Assembly: GCA_000023185.1 (NCBI GenBank)
Contig: CP001623.1
Coordinates: 186,001-250,000 of the forward strand
Origin: Rhizobium leguminosarum bv. trifolii WSM1325
GTDB taxonomy: Bacteria; Pseudomonadota; Alphaproteobacteria; Rhizobiales; Rhizobiaceae
Direction of reading: 5' to 3'
DNA length: 64,000 bases
The notes beneath the pieces are model-generated. The model searched no databases. It was not told the DNA's origin and was given only the letters and a program-made list of their open reading frames with translations. Numbering within the stretch: position 1 is the first letter of the stretch; each line of letters starts with the position of its first letter. Position numbers and translations under genes: made by a program. This document shows, piece by piece, positions 44,880 through 54,398 of this stretch.

Positions 44880-45350
44880 TCAGATGCGTTCTATGCGGAC
44901 CGGATACTCGCCGCGCACCAGCAACGGCTCGAAGCCATTGTCGAAGCGGCCGAGCCGGATCAGCCCGTCCCAGCGGTAATCTGCGTAGAACAGGGCCAGG
45001 TTACCCCACGGTTTGAAGTAGCAAAGGTCGCCCGGCTGCTCGTTTCCGAAAGCACCGCTGCCTTCTTCGGTCAGCTTGCGCGGCAAATGGACGATCTTTT
45101 CGTTCCTGCTGTAGTCCTCGATCGTGAGGTTCAAGGGCAGCATGGAAACGAGATCGCGCGCAGTCGGATTATCGAAGAGTGTCGCGGTCAGGCTTAGCTT
45201 GTTGAAGCCTATCCTGATCCTGACGTCTGTCGCCTCGGGATCCCCCGGGCCGCGGTCGTTCTGCCCTTGCGCCACGAGAGGGAGAGCGGCGGCCGCCAAG
45301 GTTCCACCCAGCACCGCGCGACGGCTCATGACTTTGGATGTCGTCGACAT
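44880..45350 (-). CDS. Exported cyclophilin-like fold protein
   Basis: About 156 residues. A twin-arginine signal (MSRRAVLGGTLAAAALPL) ends near VAQG, so it is likely exported folded. The mature part (IRIGFNKLSLTATLFDNPTA... DLCYFKPWGNLALFYADY) matches the cyclophilin-like_2 family. Function unknown; such proteins are often near SDR enzymes. Last gene of a three-gene minus operon with an SDR and an MFS transporter, 14 bases after the SDR stop. Confidence 0.75.
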   Translation of the reverse strand: MSTTSKVMSRRAVLGGTLAAAALPLVAQGQNDRGPGDPEATDVRIRIGFNKLSLTATLFDNPTARDLVSMLPLNLTIEDYSRNEKIVHLPRKLTEEGSGAFGNEQPGDLCYFKPWGNLALFYADYRWDGLIRLGRFDNGFEPLLVRGEYPVRIERI

Positions 45351-45363
45351 TGCGCGCCTCGCG

Positions 45364-46110
45364 TCAGACAGGTTGAGCCGTCGGCCGAAACAGGATTTCG
45401 TTGATGTCGACATCGTCTGGTTCGTTCACCGCGAAGGCGACCGTTCGGGCGAACGTGTCCGCGCTGATGGCGATCTTGCTGACGAACACCTTGGCGCCCG
45501 CCTGGATGTCCTTTTCGCTGATATGTTCCAGGAGTTCTGTGCTCACTGCGCCGGGTGAAATGATCGTGGTGCGGATATTGTATGGCTTCACTTCCTTCCG
45601 CAGCCCTTCCGAGAGGGCGCGCACGCCAAATTTCGTCGCGCAGTAGACGGCGGCACCCGGATCGACCACGTGGCCGTAGACGGAGGACACGTTGATGATG
45701 TGCCCCGACTTCTGCGCCTTCATGTGCGGAAGCGCTGCTGCTATGCCGTAGAGCACTCCTTTGATGTTTACGTCGATCATCCGATCCCACTCGTTAACTT
45801 TGAGCCGTTCGAGCGGCGCAAGTGGCATCAGGCCGGCATTGTTCAGCATCACGTCGATGCGGCCGAACGTGTTGACGGCCGTGTCGACAAGCGTCTTGAC
45901 CTGAAGTTGGTCCGTGACGTCGGTTTGGACTGCCTTGGCCTTATAGCCTTTGGCGGACAGCTCCTCAGCCAGATTGGCGATGCGGTCGCTACGTCGCGCG
46001 CCGAGGACGACGGACGCGCCGCGTTCGGCAAGGTGACGGGCGGTGGCTTCGCCAAGTCCGCTGCTTGCCCCGGTAATGACGACCACTTTGTCTTCGATTC
46101 CTTGGGACAT
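45364..46110 (-). CDS. Short-chain dehydrogenase/reductase
   Basis: A 248-residue classical SDR. It has the cofactor motif [11 protein letters not shown], structural NNAG, catalytic S and YCATK (the usual Y-x3-K), and GAVSTELL after it. Substrate unknown. AGGAG precedes the ATG. Between an MFS gene (31 bases) and the cyclophilin-like gene. Confidence 0.9.
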   Translation of the reverse strand: MSQGIEDKVVVITGASSGLGEATARHLAERGASVVLGARRSDRIANLAEELSAKGYKAKAVQTDVTDQLQVKTLVDTAVNTFGRIDVMLNNAGLMPLAPLERLKVNEWDRMIDVNIKGVLYGIAAALPHMKAQKSGHIINVSSVYGHVVDPGAAVYCATKFGVRALSEGLRKEVKPYNIRTTIISPGAVSTELLEHISEKDIQAGAKVFVSKIAISADTFARTVAFAVNEPDDVDINEILFRPTAQPV

Positions 46111-46141
46111 GATGATCTCCTGTTATGAGGTTTCTGAAGGT

Positions 46142-47329
46142 TCAGGAACGGCGACCGGCGAGCGCGGCAAGGACTGCCGAACCGGCAAGAAGGCAGGCAG
46201 CCAGAAGGAAGGTGCTCCACCATCCCACGGTGTCGAACAGCATGCCGCCAGCGAAAGCGCCGCCGGCAATGGCAAGTTGGATCAGCGCCACCTGCAGCCC
46301 ACCCGCCGCTTCCAACTCACCGGGGACGATAGCGGCCATCCAGGTGTTCCAGGCGACCGGAATCGGCGTCGAGAAAAATCCCCACATGACAAGCAGGGAT
46401 GCGGTAACCGCCGCGAACGGCCCGAGAGCGATCAGCAGCAGGGCAAGGACCGAAAGAGCAGCCGGCAGGCCTACGAGAACGGAGAGGAGGTGGCGCCGGG
46501 CGGCGAAGCCAATGACGGAGGTTCCAGCCAGTCCGCCGACGCCGAGGCCGAGAAGCACCATGGACAGAACATCCAATTCCAGTCCTGTGACGCCTTCGAG
46601 GAACGGACGAAGATAAATAGACAGCGCGTTCTGGCCGATGAAGGCGAGAGCGGTCGCCGCCATTCCAATCGCGAATGTGCGATTGCGCAGCAGCCCGAAT
46701 ATTCTGGCCACCGAGACGGTTGATGTCGCCGGCATCCTCGGCAGGACGACCAGTTGCCAGACGAGCGCGGCAAATCCAATCGGTACCGTGATGAAGAAGG
46801 TTCCGCGCCATCCGATCAACCCGCCAAGAAAACTGCCGAGCGGCGCGGCAAGGACGAGGGCGAATGCGGTGCCACCTTGAAGAAGCGCAATGGCCTTGGG
46901 CAGGTCACGGTCTGACGTCAGGCGTGCCAGAATAGCCGTCGACAGCGACCAGAAGCCGCCGATCGACACGCCGACCAGGGACCGCCCGACGAGAAAGACA
47001 AGGAAGTTGGGTGCGAGGGCAACCGCCAAGCTCGATACAACAAGAACCGCGGTATAAAGCAAGAAGACAGACTTCCGGTCGATCTTCGCCAGGAAGGCGT
47101 TGCCGAAAAGGCTGGTGACAACCGCGAAGACCCCCGACACGGTGATCGCCAATCCGGCCTGCCCCTCTGACACCGAGAGGTCCCTGGCGATCGGGGTCAG
47201 AAGGCTCACAGGGAGAAACTCCAACCCCACCAGAAGGAAAGTAAGAAGCGTGAGACAGATGACAGCAGACCACGAGGTCGCCGTGTCGTCCGTCAGTGAG
47301 GTCTCATTCAATGTCAACTCGACGCTCAT
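46142..47329 (-). CDS. MFS transporter (DHA1 type)
   Basis: A 395-residue membrane protein with about 12 hydrophobic spans. The loop 2-3 motif lies in GNAFLAKIDRKSVFLL, and the membrane start is AVICLTLLTFLLVGLEF. It resembles NepI/YdhP-like sugar, purine or drug efflux carriers. First gene of the MFS-SDR-cyclophilin operon and divergent from a LysR gene, a common arrangement for inducible efflux. Confidence 0.88.
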   Translation of the reverse strand: MSVELTLNETSLTDDTATSWSAVICLTLLTFLLVGLEFLPVSLLTPIARDLSVSEGQAGLAITVSGVFAVVTSLFGNAFLAKIDRKSVFLLYTAVLVVSSLAVALAPNFLVFLVGRSLVGVSIGGFWSLSTAILARLTSDRDLPKAIALLQGGTAFALVLAAPLGSFLGGLIGWRGTFFITVPIGFAALVWQLVVLPRMPATSTVSVARIFGLLRNRTFAIGMAATALAFIGQNALSIYLRPFLEGVTGLELDVLSMVLLGLGVGGLAGTSVIGFAARRHLLSVLVGLPAALSVLALLLIALGPFAAVTASLLVMWGFFSTPIPVAWNTWMAAIVPGELEAAGGLQVALIQLAIAGGAFAGGMLFDTVGWWSTFLLAACLLAGSAVLAALAGRRS

Positions 47330-47356
47330 TCATGTCTCCTGTCCGTTGCCAGATAG

Positions 47357-47393
47357 ATAGCTGGACTGGTTTTGCGCGACTAGAAGCTATAAT
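47357..47393. promoter_or_regulatory. Inverted repeat with -10-like TATAAT before the LysR gene
   Basis: ATAGCT (47357-47362) and AGCTAT (47385-47390) are reverse complements across 22 bases. TATAAT (47388-47393) is a perfect -10 hexamer 29 bases before the LysR start. No strong -35 lies 17 bases upstream, fitting an activator- or repressor-dependent promoter. Confidence 0.4.
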
Positions 47394-47422
47394 CTGAACA
47401 TCGTGATGAAGGAGATTCAACA

Positions 47423-48319
47423 ATGCGGCGCGACGAGTTCACGGAAATGCGTGCGTTTCTGGAGGTGGCTCAAGAGCGGAGTTTCACGCGCGCTGCGTCA
47501 AAACTGGGAGTCACGCGCTCGGCGTTGAGCCATACGATCAGCGCGCTCGAAGCACGGCTCGGCGTCCGGCTTCTCTCCCGCACGACGCGTGACGTGGCTC
47601 CCACGGCGGCCGGTGCGCGCCTGGTGGAAAGTATCCAGCCGCATTTCGAGAGCATCGCCGCCGGGATCAGTGCCCTCGGCGTGCTGCGCGACAAGCCTTC
47701 GGGCACAGTCCGCCTCGTATGTCCCGATGACGCCGTGGAGCTGGTCTTCCGTTCGAGGCTGCCGGCATTTTTACGGGAATGCCCCGATATCACCGTGGAA
47801 CTCATCGTCGACAACGGTTTCACAAATATCGTGGAGCGCCAATTCGATGCCGGCGTGCGGCTCGGCGAAGCGATTGCGCGCGACATGGTGGCCGTTCGCA
47901 TTGGACCCGATATCTCTTACGCCGTGGTCGGATCACCCGGATATTTTGCGGCCCGCACCGTGCCTTCGACCCCGCATGACTTGACGGACCACAATTGCGT
48001 CAACCTGCGTCTCCCGACGTCAGGCGCTCTCTATGCCTGGGAGTTTGAAAAGGATGGCCGCGAGTTCAGCGTTCGTGTGGAAGGCCAGCTCGTGATGAGC
48101 AACATAGGGCCGGCGATCAATGCCGCTCTCGATGGCGCCGGGCTGTCTTATGTGCCAAGGGACCTCGTCCGGCAATATTGTGACAGTGGTCAACTGAAGG
48201 AAGTGCTCACGGATTGGGCGCCAACATTCCAAGGATATCATCTCTATTACCCCAGCCGGCGCCATCCATCCCCTGCTTTCTCCGCCTTTGTCGAAGCCTT
48301 TCGCTACCGGCATCGGTAA
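47423..48319 (+). CDS. LysR-family regulator
   Basis: A 298-residue LysR protein. The helix-turn-helix is SFTRAASKLGVTRSALSHTI, followed by LEARLGVRLLSRTTRDVAPTAAG. AAGGAG precedes the ATG. Divergent from the MFS-SDR-cyclophilin operon, its probable target. Confidence 0.88.
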   Translation: MRRDEFTEMRAFLEVAQERSFTRAASKLGVTRSALSHTISALEARLGVRLLSRTTRDVAPTAAGARLVESIQPHFESIAAGISALGVLRDKPSGTVRLVCPDDAVELVFRSRLPAFLRECPDITVELIVDNGFTNIVERQFDAGVRLGEAIARDMVAVRIGPDISYAVVGSPGYFAARTVPSTPHDLTDHNCVNLRLPTSGALYAWEFEKDGREFSVRVEGQLVMSNIGPAINAALDGAGLSYVPRDLVRQYCDSGQLKEVLTDWAPTFQGYHLYYPSRRHPSPAFSAFVEAFRYRHR

Positions 48320-48437
48320 CCAACGCTCATGTCGAGAGGCTCTGCCGGACAACGGGGGGGCGTGACAGACTGCGCCTCTTGCTCATCGACGGTTGCCGAG
48401 GGCTGTTACCGGGCGCTGTCGATCGCCGACGACAAGT

Positions 48438-48932
48438 TCACGAAAAACTCGAACCGGACTTGTCCCAGCCTTCCTTGACCGTTTCCATCGCGACATTCGT
48501 CGATGTGCTGGCAACGTGGGGCAGTGTCGAGATGCGCTCGCCGAGAACGCGGCGGTAGCGGCCGATATCGCGGGTGCGGATCTTCAGCAGATAGTCGAAC
48601 CTGCCGGCGATCATATGGCACTCTTCGACTTCGCTGATCTTCTTGATGGCATCGTTGAAGCTCTTCAGCGCGTCCTCGCGGGTATCGGAAAGCTTCACCT
48701 CGACGAAAGCAATATGGTCGAGCTGCATTTTCGACGGATTGAGGATGGCCTTGAAGCCTTCGATATATCCGTCGCTGATCAACCTTCTGAAGCGGATCTG
48801 GCACGGTGTCTTCGACAATCCGACACGCGCGGCCAGATCGGTGATCGACAGCCTTCCGTCCTCGGCGAGCGCGGCGAGGATCTTTCTGTCGAACTGGTCC
48901 AATTCACTAAAGATGTCGGTTTCAGCGGCCAT
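48438..48932 (-). CDS. putR: Lrp/AsnC-family regulator, PutR type
   Basis: About 164 residues. The N-terminal helix-turn-helix is LSITDLAARVGLSKTPCQIRFRRL and the C-terminal RAM domain contains ECHMIAGRFDYLLKIRTRD. It lies next to and divergent from putA, the arrangement of PutR, the proline-responsive Lrp activator of putA in Rhizobium and Agrobacterium. ATG at 48932; earlier in-frame starts are inside the promoter. Confidence 0.88.
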   Translation of the reverse strand: MAAETDIFSELDQFDRKILAALAEDGRLSITDLAARVGLSKTPCQIRFRRLISDGYIEGFKAILNPSKMQLDHIAFVEVKLSDTREDALKSFNDAIKKISEVEECHMIAGRFDYLLKIRTRDIGRYRRVLGERISTLPHVASTSTNVAMETVKEGWDKSGSSFS

Positions 48933-49082
48933 TTGACCTCTCAAAGGTGAATTAATAAGTTCATACAGCCTGTAAACGGCTGAAATCAAGTGAGATCGCG
49001 ATTTGAGGCTGTGGTAGATTGTGGGCCGGGCAGAAGAGTGCTGAAATCGGTATCGGCGCCGCGCTCAAAACGGGGATCATTC

Positions 49083-49289
49083 ATGCACAACAAAGAAGCG
49101 GATGACGATCGGGCGCCGGACCTGCTCGCTCACTACCGGCCGCTTGCGATCAGAGCCGTGGCCGCGGCGCTCACCCTCAAGCGCGACAGACCGGATGCCC
49201 GCCCGCTGCGAGAGACGGAATATTCCGGCCCCGCCTGCACGGACGATGATCAGTGGGACGACGAGCCCGGCATCTCGTTCATCCGTTAA
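49083..49289 (+). CDS. Small acidic hypothetical protein before putA
   Basis: A possible 68-residue protein starting MHNKEADDDRAP, with GGGGA seven bases before the ATG. It ends 27 bases before the putA start. It is highly charged, with a central basic/aliphatic helix and an acidic tail (TDDDQWDDEPG). No domain is recognised. Codon use is compatible with coding, but it could be a chance frame in the putA leader. Confidence 0.4.
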   Translation: MHNKEADDDRAPDLLAHYRPLAIRAVAAALTLKRDRPDARPLRETEYSGPACTDDDQWDDEPGISFIR

Positions 49290-49316
49290 ACCAGATATCG
49301 ATTGATAGGTACTTTC

Positions 49317-52300
49317 ATGTTGAACGCAGCGATCGACCCCGCCCCCTGCAATAATCCGACCGACGGCGCGCCGTTTTCCGGCTTTGCCCCACCGATCCGA
49401 CCGCAATCCGAACTTCGCCAGGCCATTACGGCTGCCTATCGCCGGTCGGAAACCGAATGCCTGCCGCCGCTCGTTGCGGCAGCGCGCGTCTCCGAGGCAA
49501 AACGCTATGACATTCGCAGCACGGCCCGCAGCCTGATCGAGGCGTTGCGCGCCAAGCACAAGGGGACCGGTGTCGAAGGGCTGGTGCAGGAGTATTCGCT
49601 CTCCAGCCAGGAAGGCGTGGCGCTCATGTGTCTCGCCGAAGCGCTGCTGCGTATTCCCGATACCGAAACCCGGGACGCGCTGATCCGCGACAAGATCGCC
49701 GAGGGCAACTGGACCTCCCACATCGGCGGCGGTAAATCCATGTTCGTCAATGCCGCAACCTGGGGGCTCGTCGTTACCGGCAAACTCACCTCGACGGTCA
49801 ACGACCGAAGCCTGTCGGCAGCGCTGACGCGGCTGATCGCGCGCGCCGGCGAACCGGTCATCCGTCGCGGCGTCGATATGGCGATGCGCATGATGGGCGA
49901 GCAGTTCGTCACCGGTGAAACGATCGCAGAGGCGCTGAAGCGCGCCCGGCCGCTGGAAGCGCGCGGCTTCCGTTATTCCTACGACATGCTGGGCGAGGCG
50001 GCCACGACGGGCGCCGATGCCGAGCGTTATTACCGAGATTACGAAAAGGCGATCCACGCCATCGGCAAGGCGTCGGACGGGCGCGGCATCTATGACGGCC
50101 CGGGTATTTCGATCAAGCTTTCGGCCCTGCATCCCCGTTACGTGAGGTCGCAGGCCGGCCGGGTGATGAGCGAGCTGCTGCCGAAGGTCAAGGCGCTGGC
50201 TGTTCTCGCCAAGACCTATGATATCGGCCTCAATATCGACGCCGAGGAGGCCGATCGGCTGGAGCTTTCACTCGATCTCCTCGAGGAGCTTTGCTTTGCC
50301 CCTGATCTTGCCGGATGGGACGGGCTGGGCTTCGTCGTGCAGGCCTATGGCAAGCGTTGCCCTTTCGTCCTCGACTATATCATCGATCTCGCACGCCGCT
50401 CCGAGCGCCGGGTCATGGTCCGTCTCGTCAAGGGCGCTTACTGGGATGCGGAGATTAAGCGCGCCCAGCTTGACGGTCTCGACGACTATCCGGTCTATAC
50501 CCGCAAGATCTACACCGATGTCGCCTATGTCGCCTGCGCGCGCAAGCTGCTCGATGCTCCAGATGCGGTCTTCCCGCAATTTGCCACCCATAATGCCCAG
50601 ACGCTCGCCACGATCTATCGTCTGGCGGGTCCTGATTTCACCGTCGGCAAATACGAGTTCCAATGCCTGCACGGCATGGGCGAACCGCTCTACGACGAGG
50701 TCGTCGGAAAGGAAAAACTCGACCGGCCCTGCCGCATTTACGCGCCTGTGGGAACGCATGAGACGCTGCTCGCCTATCTGGTTCGGCGTCTTCTCGAAAA
50801 TGGCGCCAATTCCTCCTTCGTGCACCGCATCTCCGATCCGAATGTCTCGGTCGAGGCGCTGATCGCCGATCCCGCCGAAATCGTTGCAGCCATGCCCGTT
50901 ATGGGCGCCCCCCACGCGCAGATCGCCTCGCCAAAGGCTCTTTACGGCAACGCCCGGACCAATTCCGATGGTCTCGATCTCTCGAACGAGGCCACCCTTT
51001 CGGATTTGGCTGAGGCGCTCGTCTCCACGGCTGCTGCCCCCTGGCATGTGCTTCCCATCCTCGCCGACGGTTCTATCGATGGAGTGACGCGCGATGTTCT
51101 CAATCCTGCCGATCACCGTGATGTCGTCGGCACGGTGACCGAGGTGAAGGTCGAAGAGGCTGCGCGCATCGTTCGCATGGCGGCCGAGCACGCGCCGCAA
51201 TGGGCCGCGGTGCCGCCGGCCGAGCGTGCCGCCTGCCTGGAGCGGGCCGCCGACATCATGCAGGCCCGCATCAAGGTGCTGATGGGCATCGTCATGCGCG
51301 AGGCCGGTAAATCGGCGGCCAATGCCGTCGGCGAAGTGCGTGAGGCCATCGACTTCCTGCGCTACTACGCCGAGCAGGCGCGCAAGACGCTGGGCCCTTC
51401 GCATGCGCCTCTCGGCCCGATCGTCTGCATCAGCCCGTGGAATTTCCCGCTGGCGATTTTCACCGGGCAGGTCGCCGCAGCCTTGGTGGCAGGCAATCCC
51501 GTGCTTGCAAAACCGGCCGGCGTCACGCCGATCATCGCTTCGGAAAGCGTGAAGATCCTCCACGAGGCGGGCGTGCCCGTCGGTGCTTTGCAGTTTGTGC
51601 CCGGCAGCGGCCGTCTCGGCGCCGGCATGGTCGGGGCGGAGGAGACGGCGGGCGTCATGTTTACCGGGTCGACCGAAGTTGCCCGCATGATCCAGGCGCA
51701 ACTGGCCGAACGGCTGTCGGCAGGCGGCAAACCGATTCCGCTGATTGCCGAAACTGGCGGCCAGAACGGCATGATCGTCGACTCCTCGGCTTTGGCCGAG
51801 CAGGTGGTGGCCGACGTCATTGCGTCTGCCTTCGACAGCGCCGGTCAGCGCTGCTCGGCGCTCAGGGTTCTCTGCCTTCAGGACGATGTCGCCGACAGGA
51901 CCCTCAATATGCTGAAGGGCGCCTTCCGCGAACTGACGATCGGCCGTACCGATCGGCTGAGCATCGATGTCGGCCCAGTCATCAACGACAGCGCAAAGAC
52001 GGAGATCGACCAGCATATCGAGCATATGCGCGGCTTGGGCCGCAAGGTGGATCAACTGCCGCTGCCCGAAAGTGCTGCGGCGGGGACCTTCGTTTCGCCG
52101 ACGATCATTGAGATCAAATCCCTGGCAGACCTGACGAGGGAGGTCTTCGGCCCGGTCCTGCACGTCGTCCGCTTCAAGCGAAACGGGCTCGACCGTCTGA
52201 TCGACGACATCAACGCATCGGGTTATGGTCTCACATTCGGGCTTCACACCCGGCTTGATGAAACGATCGCGCATGTGACCAGCCGCATCAAGGCTGGAAA

Positions 52301-53024
52301 CCTCTACGTCAACCGCAACATCATCGGCGCCGTCGTCGGCGTGCAGCCGTTCGGCGGCCGCGGCCTGTCGGGAACGGGTCCGAAGGCCGGCGGTCCGCTT
52401 TATATCGGCCGGCTGGTGCAGCGTGCGCCCGTGCCGCCGCAGCAGGATTCCGTTCATACGGACCTCGCCCTTCGTGACTACATCGTCTGGCTCGACAAGA
52501 AGGGCCTGTCGGGCGAGGGGGAAGTGGCGCGTGGATATGCGAGCCGCTCGGCGCTCGGGCTCGAACGCGAACTCACCGGTCCGGTCGGCGAGCTTAATCT
52601 CTACGCGCTCCATCCCCGCGGTCGTATTCTCCTCGTGCCGCAGACCGAAGGCGGGCTTCATCGCCAGATCGCCGCAGCCCTATCGACCGGCAACCAAATC
52701 GTCGTCGACGCCGGTTCCCTATCGAAATCAGTGCTGGCGGATCTTCCATCGGCTGTCGCCAGCCGAATTTCCTGGACCTCGGATTGGGAAAAGGACGGGC
52801 CGTTCTCAGGTGCCCTCGTCGAAGGGGATCGCGACAGGGTTCTCGCCGTCAATCAGAAGATCGCTCACCTGCCCGGTCCGCTGCTGCTGGTCCAGGCCGC
52901 GACGAGCGAGGAATTGGCGAGCGATCCCGAAGCCTATTGCCTGAATTGGCTGCTCGAGGAGGTGTCGACCTCGATCAACACCGCGGCTGCCGGCGGCAAT
53001 GCAAGCCTTATGGCCATCGGCTGA
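49317..53024 (+). CDS. putA: Bifunctional proline dehydrogenase/P5C dehydrogenase PutA
   Basis: About 1235 residues. The N-terminal FAD-dependent proline dehydrogenase barrel (about 180-480) has GPGISIKLSALHPRY, VRLVKGAYWDAEIKRAQ and GQTL-type signatures. It converts proline to pyrroline-5-carboxylate. The NAD-dependent aldehyde dehydrogenase domain (about 590-1030) has SPWNFPLAIF, FTGSTEVAR, AETGGQN and catalytic GQRCSALR, giving glutamate. A C-terminal extension (about 1060-1235) is typical of long PutAs that channel the intermediate. No N-terminal ribbon-helix-helix DNA-binding domain is seen, so it is not a self-repressor; control likely comes from the divergent Lrp gene. Start set at MLNAAID with AGG upstream. 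It completes the proline end of stachydrine breakdown. Confidence 0.95.
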   Translation: MLNAAIDPAPCNNPTDGAPFSGFAPPIRPQSELRQAITAAYRRSETECLPPLVAAARVSEAKRYDIRSTARSLIEALRAKHKGTGVEGLVQEYSLSSQEGVALMCLAEALLRIPDTETRDALIRDKIAEGNWTSHIGGGKSMFVNAATWGLVVTGKLTSTVNDRSLSAALTRLIARAGEPVIRRGVDMAMRMMGEQFVTGETIAEALKRARPLEARGFRYSYDMLGEAATTGADAERYYRDYEKAIHAIGKASDGRGIYDGPGISIKLSALHPRYVRSQAGRVMSELLPKVKALAVLAKTYDIGLNIDAEEADRLELSLDLLEELCFAPDLAGWDGLGFVVQAYGKRCPFVLDYIIDLARRSERRVMVRLVKGAYWDAEIKRAQLDGLDDYPVYTRKIYTDVAYVACARKLLDAPDAVFPQFATHNAQTLATIYRLAGPDFTVGKYEFQCLHGMGEPLYDEVVGKEKLDRPCRIYAPVGTHETLLAYLVRRLLENGANSSFVHRISDPNVSVEALIADPAEIVAAMPVMGAPHAQIASPKALYGNARTNSDGLDLSNEATLSDLAEALVSTAAAPWHVLPILADGSIDGVTRDVLNPADHRDVVGTVTEVKVEEAARIVRMAAEHAPQWAAVPPAERAACLERAADIMQARIKVLMGIVMREAGKSAANAVGEVREAIDFLRYYAEQARKTLGPSHAPLGPIVCISPWNFPLAIFTGQVAAALVAGNPVLAKPAGVTPIIASESVKILHEAGVPVGALQFVPGSGRLGAGMVGAEETAGVMFTGSTEVARMIQAQLAERLSAGGKPIPLIAETGGQNGMIVDSSALAEQVVADVIASAFDSAGQRCSALRVLCLQDDVADRTLNMLKGAFRELTIGRTDRLSIDVGPVINDSAKTEIDQHIEHMRGLGRKVDQLPLPESAAAGTFVSPTIIEIKSLADLTREVFGPVLHVVRFKRNGLDRLIDDINASGYGLTFGLHTRLDETIAHVTSRIKAGNLYVNRNIIGAVVGVQPFGGRGLSGTGPKAGGPLYIGRLVQRAPVPPQQDSVHTDLALRDYIVWLDKKGLSGEGEVARGYASRSALGLERELTGPVGELNLYALHPRGRILLVPQTEGGLHRQIAAALSTGNQIVVDAGSLSKSVLADLPSAVASRISWTSDWEKDGPFSGALVEGDRDRVLAVNQKIAHLPGPLLLVQAATSEELASDPEAYCLNWLLEEVSTSINTAAAGGNASLMAIG

Positions 53025-53032
53025 GTAGAACA

Positions 53033-53057
53033 CGAGGGCGCAGAAAATGCGCCCTCG
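53033..53057 (+). terminator. Stem-loop after putA
   Basis: CGAGGGCGCA (53033-53042) and TGCGCCCTCG (53048-53057) are exact reverse complements around GAAAA, nine bases after the putA stop. The stem is strong, but no T-run follows, so it may terminate with Rho or stabilise the transcript. Confidence 0.55.
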
Positions 53058-53181
53058 AAACTCCAGGCGGAAAAGAGGGCCTCTTCCCATACCGGCGGGC
53101 CCTACTGAGCGCTACATGACCGGAAGCGTGTCATTCCAGTAATATGCGTAGACGATTCACGTCATGCAGGTGGAGAGAGGT

Positions 53182-54381
53182 TCAGTCGAAGAAGCCAGCA
53201 TCCTCTTCCCTGAGATATCGCCTGGCCGCCTCGGCGTCGATATCGAGGCCGAGCCCCGGCGCTTCCAGTAGGTCCACCATGCTTTCCTTCACGATCTGCG
53301 CCGGCAAGCCGATGACCAGATCCTCCCACCAGGGGTCGGAGGCGCTCGGATATTCGAAGGCGATATAATTTGCCGGCAAGGTGGCGCAGACATTGATCAA
53401 TGCGCCGAGCCCCAGCAGGCCGTTAGCTGTGCCGTGCGGCGCCATCAGGATCGAGTGCATGTAGGCGCGCTCGGCGACCCATTTGAGCTCGGCAATACCG
53501 CCAATATCGGCTGGATCGGGGCCGATGACGCGTACCGCCTGCGTCTCGATCAGTTCCTTGAAATTGTGCCGCAGGTAGATCTGCTCACCAGTGTGGATCG
53601 GCGTCGAGGTGGAGATTGTCAGTTCCCGATAGGCCTGCGGATTGACCCACGGCACGTAGTCGCCGGTCAGCATGTCCTCGAGCCACATCAAATTGTACTT
53701 CTCTACCGCGCGCGCGAACTTGATCGCATCGGGCAGCATCCAGCCCGGACCGCAGTCGAGCGCCAGGCTGACTTTGTCGCCCAGCACTTCCTTCATCGCG
53801 ATCACGCAGTCGAGCATGTGATTGAAGCCGCGCTCGCTGATTACGCCCTGATCCATGGCACCGTGATAGCCGGCCTTCTTCTGCGTCACGCCGTAGTGGA
53901 AATCCTCGATGGTGTCCTTCATGTTGGAGTGGAACGAGATCCCTTGTTTGACCATGAAGAAGTTCTGCGGCTGCTCCATCATCCATTTGACGTCAGCGGC
54001 GTAATCCTCCGGCCGGTCGCCGGTGCGTTTCTGGCGGATCGAGCCGTTGTAGACGCGCACCTTGTCGCGCACCTTGCCGCCGAGCAGTTTATAGGCGGGC
54101 ACGCCCGCCGCCTTACCGGCAATATCCCACAGCGCATGCTCGATCGCGCTTACCGCCGCGCCGTAGGGCTTGAAAGAGCCGCGTTGGCGGATCTTCAGCA
54201 TCACTCTCTCGACGTCGGTCGGGTCCTCGCCGATCAGCGCTTCGCGGAAATGCAGCACAAAGGGCTTGAGGTAGGACTTGGTGAACTCGACTTCGCCCAA
54301 GCCATAGAGGCCCTCGTCCGTGACGATGCGGACGATCGGATGTTTGCCGATAACGGCGCAGCGCAGATCGGTGATCTTCAT
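53182..54381 (-). CDS. Enolase-superfamily enzyme 1 (mandelate racemase family)
   Basis: A 399-residue sugar-acid dehydratase/racemase-type protein with an N-terminal capping domain and C-terminal barrel. Predicted metal ligands are D209 (LALDCGPG), E235 (MWLEDML) and E266 (HTGEQIY); H316 (APHGTANG) is a likely acid/base. A long insertion between about 120 and 190 recalls mannonate/gluconate dehydratase-like groups. Most likely dehydrates an aldonic acid. Last gene of a GntR-led operon of three enolase-superfamily genes. Confidence 0.82.
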   Translation of the reverse strand: MKITDLRCAVIGKHPIVRIVTDEGLYGLGEVEFTKSYLKPFVLHFREALIGEDPTDVERVMLKIRQRGSFKPYGAAVSAIEHALWDIAGKAAGVPAYKLLGGKVRDKVRVYNGSIRQKRTGDRPEDYAADVKWMMEQPQNFFMVKQGISFHSNMKDTIEDFHYGVTQKKAGYHGAMDQGVISERGFNHMLDCVIAMKEVLGDKVSLALDCGPGWMLPDAIKFARAVEKYNLMWLEDMLTGDYVPWVNPQAYRELTISTSTPIHTGEQIYLRHNFKELIETQAVRVIGPDPADIGGIAELKWVAERAYMHSILMAPHGTANGLLGLGALINVCATLPANYIAFEYPSASDPWWEDLVIGLPAQIVKESMVDLLEAPGLGLDIDAEAARRYLREEDAGFFD

Positions 54382-54398
54382 CTTCGTTCCTTTTCGCC

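Noticed and set aside
50268..52661. Minus-strand open frame of 797 codons opposite putA
   Set aside because: Same cause: no domain and His/Asp/Arg-rich composition; putA on the other strand is unambiguous.
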